Assembly (NCBI GenBank): GCA_015680685.1
Contig: MNCI01006052.1
Span: 166,831 to 230,830 of the forward strand
Length of the DNA: 64,000 nucleotides
Direction of reading: 5' to 3'
Source: Gnetum montanum
Lineage: Eukaryota; Streptophyta; Gnetopsida; Gnetales; Gnetaceae
Below, in pieces: positions 10,051 to 21,748 of the stretch. The notes beneath the pieces were generated by a model. It searched no databases. It had not been told where the DNA came from and saw only the letters and a list, made by a program, of their open reading frames with translations. The first letter of the stretch is position 1; every line of letters begins with the position of its first letter. The position numbers and the translations under genes were made by a program.

Positions 10051-13000
10051 TTTTGCCAAACTAAGACCCACAAACCTTGAGTTGAGTGTAGGAAATTGAT
10101 AAATAGATATCAACAATGGATTCTAAAGCATATAGATATTTATAAGAAGAAAAGGAAGAACATTTTTAAGAAAAAAAAAATATTCCGCTATGCATTAGAT
10201 ATTTTTGAATTGAAACCATCACGTTTGGTTTATGATCGGCCATATTCAGTAGTTCACTTTCGGATGAGGTTGATATTCATTTGCTTAACATTACCTATTT
10301 GATCAAGTTGCAAGCTCACTGCATTACCATGCATTATTTATTTAATTGAATGATTTTCTTAAAAGGACTGTTCAACTTGAAGCTTTTTTCTAAATGTACT
10401 CTAAGACATAGGGCTACTATTATTTAGAATGATGATATTCTACTGGTTCTTCATGTTATAACAGTGGGCTCTAGCTTAGGCATTTATAAAAAGAGGTTGG
10501 GCTTTTACTTATATCCTTCTTTTCTAGAACTTTACTTAGCTATCCATTAACAAAAATAAATGTAATCTAAAACATATAGTTAGCATGATACTTAATTAGA
10601 ACTTATATATAACATGAAAGTTCATAGATGATTTATTTATTTATTTTAAAAAATATTTTTTGAAATAGAGAAGTATTAAGTTAGCATCTCATTGTTGTTT
10701 GGGAGAAATCAACTCTATAATTTAGTAGATTTTTTGAAATGAATTCAAAAAATTTTGGCCAAAAGCAAGAGTTTAAAGTGTAGGATGGGGAGAAGAAAAT
10801 GGTGTTGTCTACAATGGTGTTTATTAATTCACTAATTAGTGGCATAACTTTTAAGTTAATTGCATGTATGCAACCTAATCCTTGAGTTAAGAGTCTTGGT
10901 TTGGTAATTGTAATCCTAGTGGACATCACTTACTTATGGATTTTTTTACTTTAAAAAAAACTGTAAAAGGAATTCTAAAACTACTTTGTGTCTCATAGCT
11001 ACAAGGGCTCTTATGGGAGGCAACTAGAAATTCAACCTTAGTTTATAGTAAAAACTATTTCTTTTTTTCTTAAATCCTCATGGACATGTTCTACTCTTCA
11101 TCAAGTTATCAATGCATATGATACAATGTTTTTTTCACAATTTCCTTTTTAGTAAAATGAGTTAATGAGGTTTGAGGTATGGTAGGTTGCATTGGATGCA
11201 ACACTGTTTTATGAATTTGTAAATTTACAAGGCTATGACATGCAAAATGTCATGGTTTGCAACTCATAGGTTTCATTGAAAGGCTATGATAAGACATGAA
11301 CTAAATTGAAAGCATGGTAATAAATAAATAAATATTTAGAGATTAAATTTGAAGGACATCCTATAGTTTCTATATGGAAGGTGACTTTTAATATTATTTT
11401 AGTACTTTTAATTTACTCTTGTAATTACTATATTTGAGATCTTATTGACCCTTCATATACCATGTACTTGTATAAAATGCCCTTCTAGGTGAAAGACAAT
11501 TTTGGTATGGAGTCCTTCATATGCATACTACTTTTTGATTAAAAAGACTTTTAAAGAACAATATAACCTACAAATTTAAAGCTTGGTTTTAGACTATGAT
11601 ATTAGGCATATAGGTTAAAAAATTTAAAGTGCTATGAGATAGCGAAACCATAGAAAGTCATCCTCAAATACTTTTCTTACTTTAGGAGGTTAGCCCATAT
11701 TGATATGCATAAAAACATAATCATTATGATACGCAGAACCTTACAAAGAAATTGCATAGTATGTAAGAATTTCATTACAAATCTTTAAATGTGAAACCAT
11801 GTTAACAAATTATACAAGTACCCAATCATGTTGTCACTATAAGCAGCTAAAAGTGATGGAGGATGAATTGATATTCATGGTTGATGATGAAATTTTTTAC
11901 TTTTGTGATCTTTTTGTGTACCACGACCTCACCAAAATTCATGGTGATCAAATTATGTTGACAACAAGTCATGGTATTTGAGAAATAGTAAACTAAATTG
12001 CATGTTTACTAGTACAACCTTTCCAAGGGTTGTGAGATCCATTAAAAACCTTAGACTATTGAGATTTAAATTAACAATTAGCTATGGGTGACTTATGATG
12101 TTATTATTAAATTTGCAAATTCACTAGAAGGTAATCATGAGCTAACCATGATTCATGGTGAATGAAAAAATTGATAGAATTCTTACCATGGGTCATCGTA
12201 GAGTTGTGTTAGGAATTTGAATAGACCATGACATAACATCAAATTGGTTTTTTTTTTTCAAAAAAAAATCTTGGAAGTTAGAAATCCAAATTTCATGAGT
12301 TTAATATCTATGAGGTTGCCTTGACCCCTTTTATACCTTGGAATTGTTGCAGTAAATGAATAGTAACAAATTTGATGAGAAATATGAGAAATTTTACACT
12401 TGACTATTTCCATTGAAAATAAAAATTTCAATAATTGAATTTGTAAGGATCATTGTTTGAATAGAATGTACTGAGATGATGAATTAATGTTGTAGACACT
12501 ATGAATACTTATAAATCATTAGGGAAGTTGATATAGAAATTGATGGAATTAATAAATGTTAGTGAACAAAGACTATTGTAAAAGATGAAATATGAAAAGA
12601 GAGCTAAGAATATTGAGAGAAATTTGGACACAATCTTTAATGCCACATTTTTGAAAGTGTTACAACATGATTTTGCCTTTATATTTATAAAAAAACAATG
12701 GGTTCATACTAGGGGATAATGGAAAGGCTTTCCTTTTAATTAAAATGAATATAATTGAAAAAAATCATAATGAACTAAGGTAAAATAAAATACATCCATT
12801 CATCAATTCTCTTTTTTAATAAGAATATTTAAACTATCATTTTTTGTCTTCTAATTTCATTTGGATGAAGGAAAAATTACATGGCTTTTGGTTTGTAAAG
12901 TACAACACATACTAAATGAACAAAAATCAAGATAACATCATCATCTTCTTAACTTGCATTTCACACTAATTATATTAGTCACTAATTATGAGAATTCTAA

Positions 13001-13265
13001 CCTTCAACAAGCTTTTCTACTTATTTATTTTCAACTATGTTCCATGAACTTCTTAAATGTTTATAATTTACAAGCACATGGTATACAAAACCTTGTTAAG
13101 AAATCGTATCATTACCTATGCATTTTGTCACTCATTACAAGAATCCAAGCCTATAAAGCTTATTATTTCATGGATGACACAAACTATGTCTATTAAATCA
13201 TTATGGTTCTAGCATGAATGTTATTTGAAAAGCATTTTAACTTTGAAACTAAAAGTAAACTATTT
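10051..13265. other. AT-rich duplicated block, copy 1, no gene seen
   Basis: This non-coding stretch is collinear with 56980-59945. It precedes the recognisable LINE polymerase in both copies and may include decayed LINE sequence. Open frames are short and lie on both strands without family signal. Confidence 0.6.
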
Positions 13266-13910
13266 TATCACATGGAGAAGTTTTAGTAATTTATCTTAAA
13301 ATAATTTCTAGACAGAACATTACTCAAACATTTAGGCAAGAAACTCAACAAGATTTCTTGGAGGTAGAAATGCTATAGAGTTAACCAATTTGAAGCATTT
13401 TTTACTCTATTATCAATAAAGAATGACTATAGCTAAAGGATTCAACAAAAACTCTAGAAAGGTGTTTTTGCCTACTTAATCATGTTAATGGAGAAAATTC
13501 ATATCATTATCAATTTATCACCACCATACTACATTTATTTGAATGACATGAAATTAATTAATACATATGATCTTCATTGACTTAGAAATAACATTCAATA
13601 GAAAGCCTAGAGATAAAATTTGGTGGGCATTATAGAGGAAAAATAAAAACATCCCAAATAAATATATTAAGATGATTCATGACATATATGAAGGAGCCAC
13701 TACTATAATTATAATGATTTGTGGAAAGACATCTAACTTTCCAATTACAATAGGTTTATATGAAGGATTTAACCTTAGCCCATACTTGTTTGCTATGGTT
13801 ATGGATGAATTAACAAAGTATATAAAGGTTGAAATCCCTTAGTATATGCTATTTGTAGATGATATTATCTTAGTAAATACAACTGAAGAAAATATTTCTT
13901 CTAAAATGAT
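13266..13910 (+). pseudogene. RTE-type LINE reverse transcriptase, part 1 of 3
   Basis: The plus-strand translation contains a decayed FIDLEITFNRKPRDK-IWWAL block (canonical FIDLEKAFDRVPR), MYEGA-like and PYLFAMVMDELTK blocks, and MLFVDDIILVNTTEE, the catalytic FADD motif region with F-V-DD. These are polymerase motifs of plant RTE LINEs. Stops and frameshifts are frequent. R5 inserted at 13911 and splits the gene; it resumes at 21264. The paralogue at 59946-61140 has no insertion at this point. Confidence 0.75.
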
Positions 13911-14397
13911 TGATGAGACACGACTTGCATGTGCTACGATATCGCGTACACGATATCGCGTCTTTCCCTGCAATATCGCGTACGCGATATCACGTCCCGC
14001 AGCCATATCTATAAATAAGAGGCGGTACTCCCTTCATTTCCCAATCTTGGCTAGAAGTAGCGAAGCTCTGGCAGATTGATCACTCCAGAGTTAGAATTTT
14101 TCCCATGTGCCTGCAGTAGGAGTCCTAGAGTGAACGGCTCTTTATTCAAGCAACTTGTAAACCTGAACCCAAGTTGTGTATGGCAATAAAGACGAACTTG
14201 ATTGGATAAACCTTGCAGTACATGGTTTTGCTGTTGTTTTTTTACCGCTTTCCTAGTGCGTTCAAGTATGACTTGATTACGAGCGTCTACGGACGTGTAC
14301 GGCTAATCAAGGAATCGGCTGCTTGACGCAACGCATGAGTACGACTCAATTACGAGCATTGGCTGCTTGGTAACCCAGTAGCGTATTCCAGGATTCT
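13911..14397 (+). repeat. R5 5' LTR, visible part
   Basis: The first 487 bp are visible before the assembly gap. U3 has CGATATCG boxes, one more cluster than the 3' LTR. TATAAATA lies at 14010-14017 and an AATAAA signal near 14184. The start of the U5 stem-loop array is visible before the N run. Confidence 0.85.
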
Positions 14398-15252
14398 NNN
14401 NNNNNNNNNNNNNNNNNNNNNNNNNNNNNNNNNNNNNNNNNNNNNNNNNNNNNNNNNNNNNNNNNNNNNNNNNNNNNNNNNNNNNNNNNNNNNNNNNNNN
14501 NNNNNNNNNNNNNNNNNNNNNNNNNNNNNNNNNNNNNNNNNNNNNNNNNNNNNNNNNNNNNNNNNNNNNNNNNNNNNNNNNNNNNNNNNNNNNNNNNNNN
14601 NNNNNNNNNNNNNNNNNNNNNNNNNNNNNNNNNNNNNNNNNNNNNNNNNNNNNNNNNNNNNNNNNNNNNNNNNNNNNNNNNNNNNNNNNNNNNNNNNNNN
14701 NNNNNNNNNNNNNNNNNNNNNNNNNNNNNNNNNNNNNNNNNNNNNNNNNNNNNNNNNNNNNNNNNNNNNNNNNNNNNNNNNNNNNNNNNNNNNNNNNNNN
14801 NNNNNNNNNNNNNNNNNNNNNNNNNNNNNNNNNNNNNNNNNNNNNNNNNNNNNNNNNNNNNNNNNNNNNNNNNNNNNNNNNNNNNNNNNNNNNNNNNNNN
14901 NNNNNNNNNNNNNNNNNNNNNNNNNNNNNNNNNNNNNNNNNNNNNNNNNNNNNNNNNNNNNNNNNNNNNNNNNNNNNNNNNNNNNNNNNNNNNNNNNNNN
15001 NNNNNNNNNNNNNNNNNNNNNNNNNNNNNNNNNNNNNNNNNNNNNNNNNNNNNNNNNNNNNNNNNNNNNNNNNNNNNNNNNNNNNNNNNNNNNNNNNNNN
15101 NNNNNNNNNNNNNNNNNNNNNNNNNNNNNNNNNNNNNNNNNNNNNNNNNNNNNNNNNNNNNNNNNNNNNNNNNNNNNNNNNNNNNNNNNNNNNNNNNNNN
15201 NNNNNNNNNNNNNNNNNNNNNNNNNNNNNNNNNNNNNNNNNNNNNNNNNNNN
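14398..15252. other. Assembly gap (N run)
   Basis: There are 855 unknown bases covering the rest of the 5' LTR, primer site, leader and start of gag of R5. Frames drawn across it have no meaning. Confidence 0.99.
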
Positions 15253-18228
15253 AAGGCAGGAGAGCCAACATTCACTATTGAAGGGCAAGGTTCCCCACGT
15301 CATTAGTGAAATAGAAGATGAGAAACCCCTCACGATGGATTTCTTAGAAAATGATGTTCCCCCTCCTCACTCTAGTGAAGAGGTTAGGCATAAGGGCCTT
15401 AGATCAACGATACATATTCCAGGCTCTGATCCCTGTGAGCACCAGCTGTTCACGGTAGGAATAACTACTCACACTAATGACAGACATCTTGATCGTCACA
15501 GCCATCGGAGACCAAGCAGCCGAAGAGAAGGTAAGAAACATCACCATGGTGATGGATCCCCTTCTTCTTCTCCTTCATCTCATCATTCACACTCTCCTTC
15601 CACATCTGGGCGTAGCCACCATGAGCATAACGTGGAGAGTAAAGGTAAAGGAGATGAAATGCCTCGACAGGAAGGTCGAGAGGAGTTAGGACAAGGGCAA
15701 GGATGTAGGGAGAATAGGGAACCACCACGTAGGCATCACAGACGTCATGAAAGAGACGATCATGACGAACCCCTATTCGCAACGCGAAGCATGCTTGATA
15801 TTAGAGAGGCAGTTAGGATTCCCACAAGGCATTTAAGGGACAGTAGGATCAAGCGTTTGGACATAAATAATATCCCACGTTTTGAAGGGGGATACAACGC
15901 TGATCCTCAACATCATTTACAGGCATTCCACGATGCCTGTGCCTTGCAAAACATAGACAATGAGTGGCAGAAACTCAAGTTGTTCCCAAGGACACTCACT
16001 AAGGAAGCGGAAAGCTGGTACCGGTCCTTAGAACTGGAAACCATCAGGAGGTGGAGTACGATGCTCGAATTATTCAACAACAAATATCAAACGTACTCTA
16101 GAGTGTCCAACTTGCTTAAGCAGATCCAAGGCTGGAAATAAGGAGTGTATGAATCCTTGGATGCTGCCATGGCCTGTTACTACACACTATTACATCGTTG
16201 CCCGGGCCATGGGTATGCTAAACGGGATCAACTTCGCCACCTCGTGGATGGGCTACGAAATGAAACGAGAAGAACTCTTGGGACTTACGCCCAAGGGAGA
16301 CTCTCTCAACTAAGAGCCCATGAAGTTGAAATCTTGTTGGAACAAGTAGCGCAAGAAGAGGGTGAGCTACGTAAACAAGAAAGTGCAGAGGAATACAACC
16401 GTGATCCCTCCTTTCACAAGAAGGGAGTGAAATTCTGTGATGAGGAGGATGAGTCACCGTGCCGATCCAAAAGTTAACAACTGAGGTATCGGCTAAGGTA
16501 GACCAAATGTGGGATTCCTTAGACTCACGAATAGAAATAGTTTTGAAAATCGTAGAAGAGTCTAAGGAAGAACAAAGTAGTGATAAAGGAAAAAACAAGC
16601 GGAGAAACTTTAACCCTGCACATAACAAGGGTAAGGGAAAAATCTCTAACTCCGATGAGGCTGAAAATTCTGATTCAGACAATGACGGTGGATGTGAGGT
16701 CTGCTATTATGACCATCCTAAGGGATGTTGTCCAATCATCTCACATCTGCAGGAGTCTGGGGTGTATGCATTAAATCCAAGACTTAATCAACGGCAAACA
16801 CCCAGAAGGTTACCTTATCCACAAGGTAACCCGAGGCAGTTCCACCAACCCTTGACGTATTATCCAAGTGGAACACCTCCGCAGCCCATCGAGCAACATC
16901 AGCAGTGGCAATACCCACAGTCATGGGGGATGCCACAGCCAACACATCGATACCCTTACCGGCAGCCTGATCCTTATGGTTATTATGTGCAGCAGCCAGT
17001 TTCTCCAGGTGACGCTATGAGTCACACTCCACGCCGTCACTACTACGCTCGGGAGTACTTCAGAAGGACTCCTTCTCCTCCGGGAGACATTCCACATTCT
17101 GTCCATCCTCTAACTCCACCCGCACCTTTTCCTCAAGTAGTTCCCATAACACCTCCTGCTCCAACAATGCAAGGGGAATTACCTACCCAACCGCAGCAAC
17201 GTCACGCCGCGAGATCTGTAAATATTCAGAGTGTAAATATCCAACCGGACACTAGTTCTGGCGATAACTGTACAAAAAGGAGACCCTTTTTCAGAACTAG
17301 GAGCCCGGATAGGCTCTCGCAACAACAAGCGGACGGGTATATGTATAGGCCTCTAACTACTAACACTTCGGAGCACCCTTCAGTCCAAGGGAATGTAACG
17401 CATACGGTTATGCTAACACATACCGTAACTGACTGGATCAAGGTAGGCCACCTTCCCAGGAAACTAACTGACCCTGGGAGTCCCTTTATTCATTTGCAGA
17501 TCGCTGGGAATGCACCACATCGAGCTCTTCTTGACTCAGGTTCCGGAGTCAACTTAATTTCGCGAAAGATGTATCACGCCTGGAACCTGCCCCAACTTAA
17601 GAAGAGCAACATCCAACTAGAGCTGGCAGACCAGTCCATCACTATTCCCTTGGGTTTGGTGGAGGACGTTATCACCACTGTGTGTGGTTGGTCCTACCCA
17701 GCGGATTTCCTAGTGATCGATGTTAACAACAACGAAGGGGACTTCCCAATTATAATGGGAAGGGCATGGCTAAGCACAGTAGATGCATGCCTTAGGATCC
17801 GTGATCTTTCCTTGGAAATCTCCAAGATAAACATATGTGGAAAGATCGAGAAGAGGATAGTTCCATGCATCACATACAGTGATTCATCGGGTGATGACAT
17901 GGAGGAATTGTCTCCATGTAACAGGTGTGCCCAGGAAACTCTGCAACCAGGATGCCTGTATGTAGCAACCACACAAGAAGTAGTAGACACCCCGTGGTTG
18001 ACAGCTTCTCATAAGAGCAAACAAATATGCATGGAACGAACTGAGGAAACTCATGCCAACAACCGTGGCATAGATACATTGGAACGTGAGCGTCGCCAAC
18101 TTCCAACCCTGAATTTAAGATCATCAATTGGGAGAAGTTGGGCACTGCTTAGAAATTCAAATAGGCGCTCACTACTTCGGATCTCTCCCTCACAACTCAG
18201 TCATGGGGGAGATGGCCACCTATGCTAA
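15253..18228 (+). pseudogene. R5 gag-protease, start lost in gap
   Basis: The gag core (about 15840-16135) has FEGGYNADPQHHLQAF, LKLFPRTL, ESWYRSL and FNNKYQTYSR, as in the retrotransposon gag domain. A zinc-knuckle-like CEVCYYDHPKGCC lies at 16693-16731. After a Pro/Gln/Tyr-rich stretch comes an aspartic protease with DSGSGVNLIS from 17533, IPLGLVEDV and FPIIMGRAWL flap/C-terminal blocks. The frame ends SQLSHGGDGHLC, a tail shared with the integrase end of R7. Breaks: an in-frame TAA near 16139-16141 (CAA in the sister frame) and a 28-bp deletion near 16458 relative to R9 that shifts the frame. The product would be a structural polyprotein forming cytoplasmic particles, with the protease cutting it. 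It is not intact here. Confidence 0.85.
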
Positions 18229-19837
18229 TCATATGGGGCCCTCAGTTCTTTTTCAGTTTTTGTTTTACACGTTTTTGTTTTACAACGTTTTTGTTTTTCA
18301 CATTTTTGTTTTACAATTTCTTTAACTTTTCTAATTTTTGTTTTACAAATTTCTTTAACTTTTCTTATTTTTGTTTTACAACATCGTTATATTTTTCTAT
18401 CTCTTTGTGTGTGTGTGTGTGTGTGTCATCCATCATGTAAATTCGTCACCCAATAAGTGTTCGGGCCGATGGGATGAACTGTTTTTCATTGATTGCTAAT
18501 GTTTGGTTTTTACCTTTAAGTTACATTGTTGATACTAAGGTATGTTATTTTGATATGGCAGGTAGTTAGCTCACTTCATCCATCCATCCATCAAGTCTAT
18601 GATTTCCCTTGGCTTGAAAATGTACAGTTCCCTTCCAATAAGAACTAAGAAAGGACTCAAGGATTTGCAAAGGGTGTGACTTCAAGGGAACTTGGTGCTC
18701 TTGTGTTGGTCATTCACTTGGGTGCTTGGATGTTTTCTTTTTGGGTTTTCTTGCCATTCTGATGTTACCCAATAATCGGAAGCTGAGGCAATAAAAATAA
18801 GAAGTCTTTGCATGGTGTGGTCCCCATGCATAAAAACACAAAACAAAAAAAAAAGAAAGACAGATGGAAAAAATGAAAAAATAAGAAAAAAGAAAAGAAG
18901 CTAAAAAGCTAAAAGTGAGGATTCAAAGCACACCCATTAGACGAAATAAAATTTGGGCTACAAGAACTAGTTATGGAACCAAAGCGTTCCCTCTAACTAA
19001 GGCCCTTATCGCTTCCCATTCTCTCCTTTGTTTCGTCGGAATTGTGGTGGATCTTCGAAGATGCATCCTTGTTACCCAAGTGGATGATTTAACCAACTGC
19101 ATTGATGCAAAGTCACTAGAAGTGGTTGGTTTGAGGCCAGAGTTGGAATGAGATTCGCCAAGTCACATTAATCATCAAACACACAAGGGGCTGTACACCA
19201 CCTTGTTCTTGGGATTCCATTCCACTTCTCTTCTTTCCATCCTTCTCTCCATTGTTCACCTCATTGCCGGTTGTATCATTAGTATATATTTTGGTTGATG
19301 CTTTGTTTTCTTTTTGGTAAATTCTTCCTGTTAAGACTTTAACTCTTGTTCCAAAGGACATTCCCAGAGCCTACGGACTCTTTGAATGTGGGATTGTCAG
19401 GGCATTAAGGGCATGAGCCTGCTTTGGGGAGGACCCACTGACATTCCTATTTGGAACATTAGTTAACTTCTTTTCCTTAACATTTTGCAATTAATTAACA
19501 TTTTTGTTCATTTCCATCATGACATCCTTTTTATCGATGCCATAGTTGTCCCTTTTTACCTATCATTCCTATTCCTTTTCTCTCTCCATTCTAACGCTAC
19601 CGGAGGTTCGCGATTAGTCATGGGGGTACGGGGCCTGATTTTTCGATTTTTATCCTAAGCCCCGGATTTTTTCGTTTTTCTTCCTAACCCCTATACCTTC
19701 GGTAGTCATCATCTACATTTTCCCAGATCCATATCAGCCATACCACAACTTAGCCAATGAACCTAAACCGAAGCAAGGTATGCTTTACTTAATGATTCAA
19801 TTACCCTTGCTAATATATGATGGTGTTGTGTGTGCAG
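18229..19837 (+). other. R5 long 3' non-coding region
   Basis: A T-rich tract with repeated GTTTTTGTTTTACA (about 18245-18395) is followed by a TG dinucleotide run (18406-18426), then conserved blocks such as GGTGTGACTTCAAGGGAACTTGG and TTTGGGGAGGACCCACTGACA. The same order occurs after the integrase of R7 (33823 onward) and, inverted, in R6 and R8. It lacks the internal promoter cluster found in R6-R8. Confidence 0.75.
19807..19837 (+). promoter_or_regulatory. Branch point and 3' splice acceptor before ORF3 (R5)
   Basis: A plant-type branch site TTGCTAAT (19807-19814) is followed by a GT/T-rich stretch and TGTGCAG, with AG at 19836-19837 directly abutting ATG at 19838. The arrangement is kept in R6, R7, R8 and R9. 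Confidence 0.6.
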
Positions 19838-20044
19838 ATGGCAATCATACAACAACGGAATGGATCTGGAGCAGACACTTGGAATGGAGCAGCGCTGAAG
19901 CAGCATGCAAGGAGTGGAATTGATAATGCGCTTACAGATGGACAACGAAAGGCGCAATCTAGGCGTTGGCAGCAACAAGACTCTTCTCTCTTCTTCTCTT
20001 CTATTCTCTCTCCTCTTTTCTCTCAGCTGCCAACTGTGGCCTGA
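19838..20044 (+). CDS. R5 ORF3 remnant, 68 aa
   Basis: The short frame starts MAIIQQRNGSGADTW and ends LPTVA. It occupies the position of the large ORF3 of R6 and R8, directly after the splice-acceptor-like sequence, and starts with the same ATGGC context. It keeps none of the plant-transposon-protein domain, so it is a truncated stub. The R9 counterpart is 46 aa because CAA became TAA-type stop context (QH stop). A polar Arg/Gln-rich peptide could be made, but no function is implied. Confidence 0.4.
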   Translation: MAIIQQRNGSGADTWNGAALKQHARSGIDNALTDGQRKAQSRRWQQQDSSLFFSSILSPLFSQLPTVA

Positions 20045-20205
20045 TGTCATTGTAATAAGGTGTTCACCCATGTTGTCATGAACACCAGTTTTTGTCAAGT
20101 CTTGTAATAAAGACCGTTCACATGTCATCCCATTAGTTCCATTTCCCCTAATAATCCCATACCTACCTGATATCATTGTAAGGAACTCGAGGACGAGTTT
20201 TCATT

Positions 20206-20219
20206 CAGTCATGGGGGTA
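20206..20219 (+). promoter_or_regulatory. R5 polypurine tract
   Basis: CAGTCATGGGGGTA immediately precedes the 3' LTR. The same sequence precedes the R9 3' LTR, and the complement precedes those of R6 and R8 with decay. Confidence 0.8.
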
Positions 20220-20265
20220 TGATGAGACGCGACTTGCACTAGGCCGCGATATCGCGTCTTCTCCT

Positions 20266-20289
20266 GCGATATCGCGTACGCGATATCGC
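20266..20289. promoter_or_regulatory. Perfect 24-bp palindrome in U3 of R5
   Basis: Two GCGATATCGC boxes, each itself palindromic, are joined by GTAC to make a 24-bp perfect palindrome. It lies 17 bp upstream of the TATA box. Similar boxes occur in R1, R6, R8 and R9 LTRs. Confidence 0.85.
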
Positions 20290-20554
20290 GTCCCGCCGCC
20301 ATTTCTATAAATAAGAGGCGGCACTCCCTTCATTTCCCAATCCTGGCTAGTGTAGCGAAGCTCTGGCAGATTGATCACTCCAGAGTTAGAATTTTTCCCA
20401 TTGTGCCCGCAGTAGGAGTCCTAGAGTGAACGGCTCTTTATTCGAGCAGCTTGTAACCTGAACCCAAGTTGTGTACGGCAATAAAGACGAACTTGTTTGG
20501 ATAAACCTTGCAGCACGTGGTTTCATTTATTGCTTTATTTCCTGCTTTCCTAGT

Positions 20555-20841
20555 GCGTTCAAGTACGACTTGATTACGAGCGTCTACGGACGTGTACGGC
20601 TAGTCAAGGAATCGGCTGCTTGACGCAATGCATGAGTACGACTCAATTACGAGCATTGGATGCTTGGTAACCCAGTAGCGTATTCCAGGATTCTGCGCTT
20701 GGTAACTCCCGGGTCTAATGTGTACGGCTAGTTGAGGAATCGGCTGCTCATTGCTAGGCTAGATCGTGTGATAAGTACGACTTAGTTACGAGCACCCACG
20801 GGTGTGTACGGCTGGCTAAGGAATCGGCTGCTTATCACACG
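20555..20841 (+). promoter_or_regulatory. U5 array of three stem-loops (R5 3' LTR)
   Basis: Three imperfect repeats of TACGACT...TTACGAGC...GTGTACGGCT...GGAATCGGCTG are each closed by a different but complementary stem. They are GCGTTCAAG (20555) with CTTGACGC (20619), GCAATG-CAT-GAG (20625) with CTCATTGC (20747), and CGTGTGATAAG (20765) with CTTATCACACG (20831), the last an 11-bp perfect match. They lie after the AATAAA signal, so in U5, near the 5' end of genomic RNA upstream of the primer site. Confidence 0.75.
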
Positions 20842-21263
20842 TAGGCTAAATAGGTGCCTCAGTACGACCACTTCGAGCACTTGCGTTACGTGTGGCGATC
20901 CCAGTAACGATTAGCGTTTGGTAAGCTGCAGTTGCATAGTTCAGGGTGTGTCCGGTAAGTGGGAACGGATGCTGACGCTAGTTAATTTAGACTTAGATCT
21001 TAGTTAGAGTTAGTTTAGTTTCTCAACCCTTTCCTCTGGTAGCATAGAAGATAAGCCGAAAATACCAAAAAAATCACATACCTCAGACTTGCTTAACCAT
21101 ACACCGTGACACATACAAGCAAGCCTGGGAAGACAACGAACGATTAACCCCAAGTGTTTCTTGTGGCGTTAAGGCATTTAGTCTGCGGAGTTCGACCGGA
21201 TCGCGCGTGTACGCTCATATTCGTATGGTGGAGTGTAGGGGTACCTCGCCACTCATCAATGAT

Positions 21264-21743
21264 AAATAGGAGACATGCTCTAAAATCCAAAGGCTTAAAA
21301 ATCAATAGAACCAAGTAGAATATATGGAATGAAATTTCAATTATAGCATAAAAAAATGATGAAGTAGAAGTGATAATTCAAGGCTAAAATGTCACTCATT
21401 GTAAGTAATTCTACAACTTAGGATAAATACTCTAATTAGATGGTGAAATTGATAAGGATATAAGAAGTACGATTAAGGTTGGATGTTCAAAATAGAGATG
21501 GGCTATTGATGTTCTATGTTATAAAAGAATGTCAATAAAACTAAAGGGAAAATTTTATAGGATAATGATCAAGCCTATTATCTTATATGGTATTGAATGT
21601 TGGATAGTACAAAAGAGACATGAATAACAAATTAGTGTAGAAAAAATATGAATGCTTAGATAGATGTTGAATGTTATAGTAAGAGAAAAACTATATAATA
21701 CAACTATTACATACTATAGACATTACAAAAAGACTTTGAGTTT
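21264..21743 (+). pseudogene. RTE-type LINE reverse transcriptase, part 2 of 3
   Basis: The frame continues from 13910 after R5. Peptides such as RRHALKSKGLKINRTK, LQFDGEIDKDI, LKGKFYRIMIKP and ILYGIECWIVQKRHE correspond to the RTE thumb region. R6 interrupts it at 21749. Confidence 0.75.
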
Positions 21744-21748
21744 CTCCT

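Larger units (their letters stand above)
13911..21258 (+). mobile_element. R5: RT-less gag-protease LTR retrotransposon
   Basis: This is a complete insertion with 5' LTR from 13911 (partly in the N run), gag-protease frame (15253-18228), long non-coding 3' region, short ORF3 remnant (19838-20044), polypurine ATGGGGGTA and 3' LTR (20220-21258). The target duplication ATGAT is at 13906-13910 and 21259-21263. No reverse transcriptase, RNase H or integrase core exists, so it resembles the TR-GAG class of non-autonomous elements but adds a protease. R9 is a close sister. Gag, zinc knuckle and protease resemble Athila-type plant Ty3/gypsy elements. Confidence 0.92.
20220..21258 (+). repeat. R5 3' LTR
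   Basis: This 1039-bp LTR runs TGATGAGACGC to CACTCATCA. U3 holds GCGATATCGC boxes, including a perfect 24-bp palindrome at 20266-20289. TATAAATA is at 20306-20313 and the AATAAA signal near 20481. Four stem-loop candidates fill U5 (20555-21230). Confidence 0.92.

Noticed and set aside
14303-15333. Long open frames across the N runs at 14398-15252 and 43332-44194
   Set aside because: They are mostly unknown residues; no real sequence supports them.
16921-17441. Antisense frames conserved identically in R5 and R9
   Set aside because: They lie in the 579-bp identical tract, so conservation follows from identity of the coding strand.
18222-18440. Phe-rich membrane-like frame (and copy at 47644)
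   Set aside because: Translation of the T-rich GTTTTTGTTTTACA tract; low complexity, out of frame with gag-protease.
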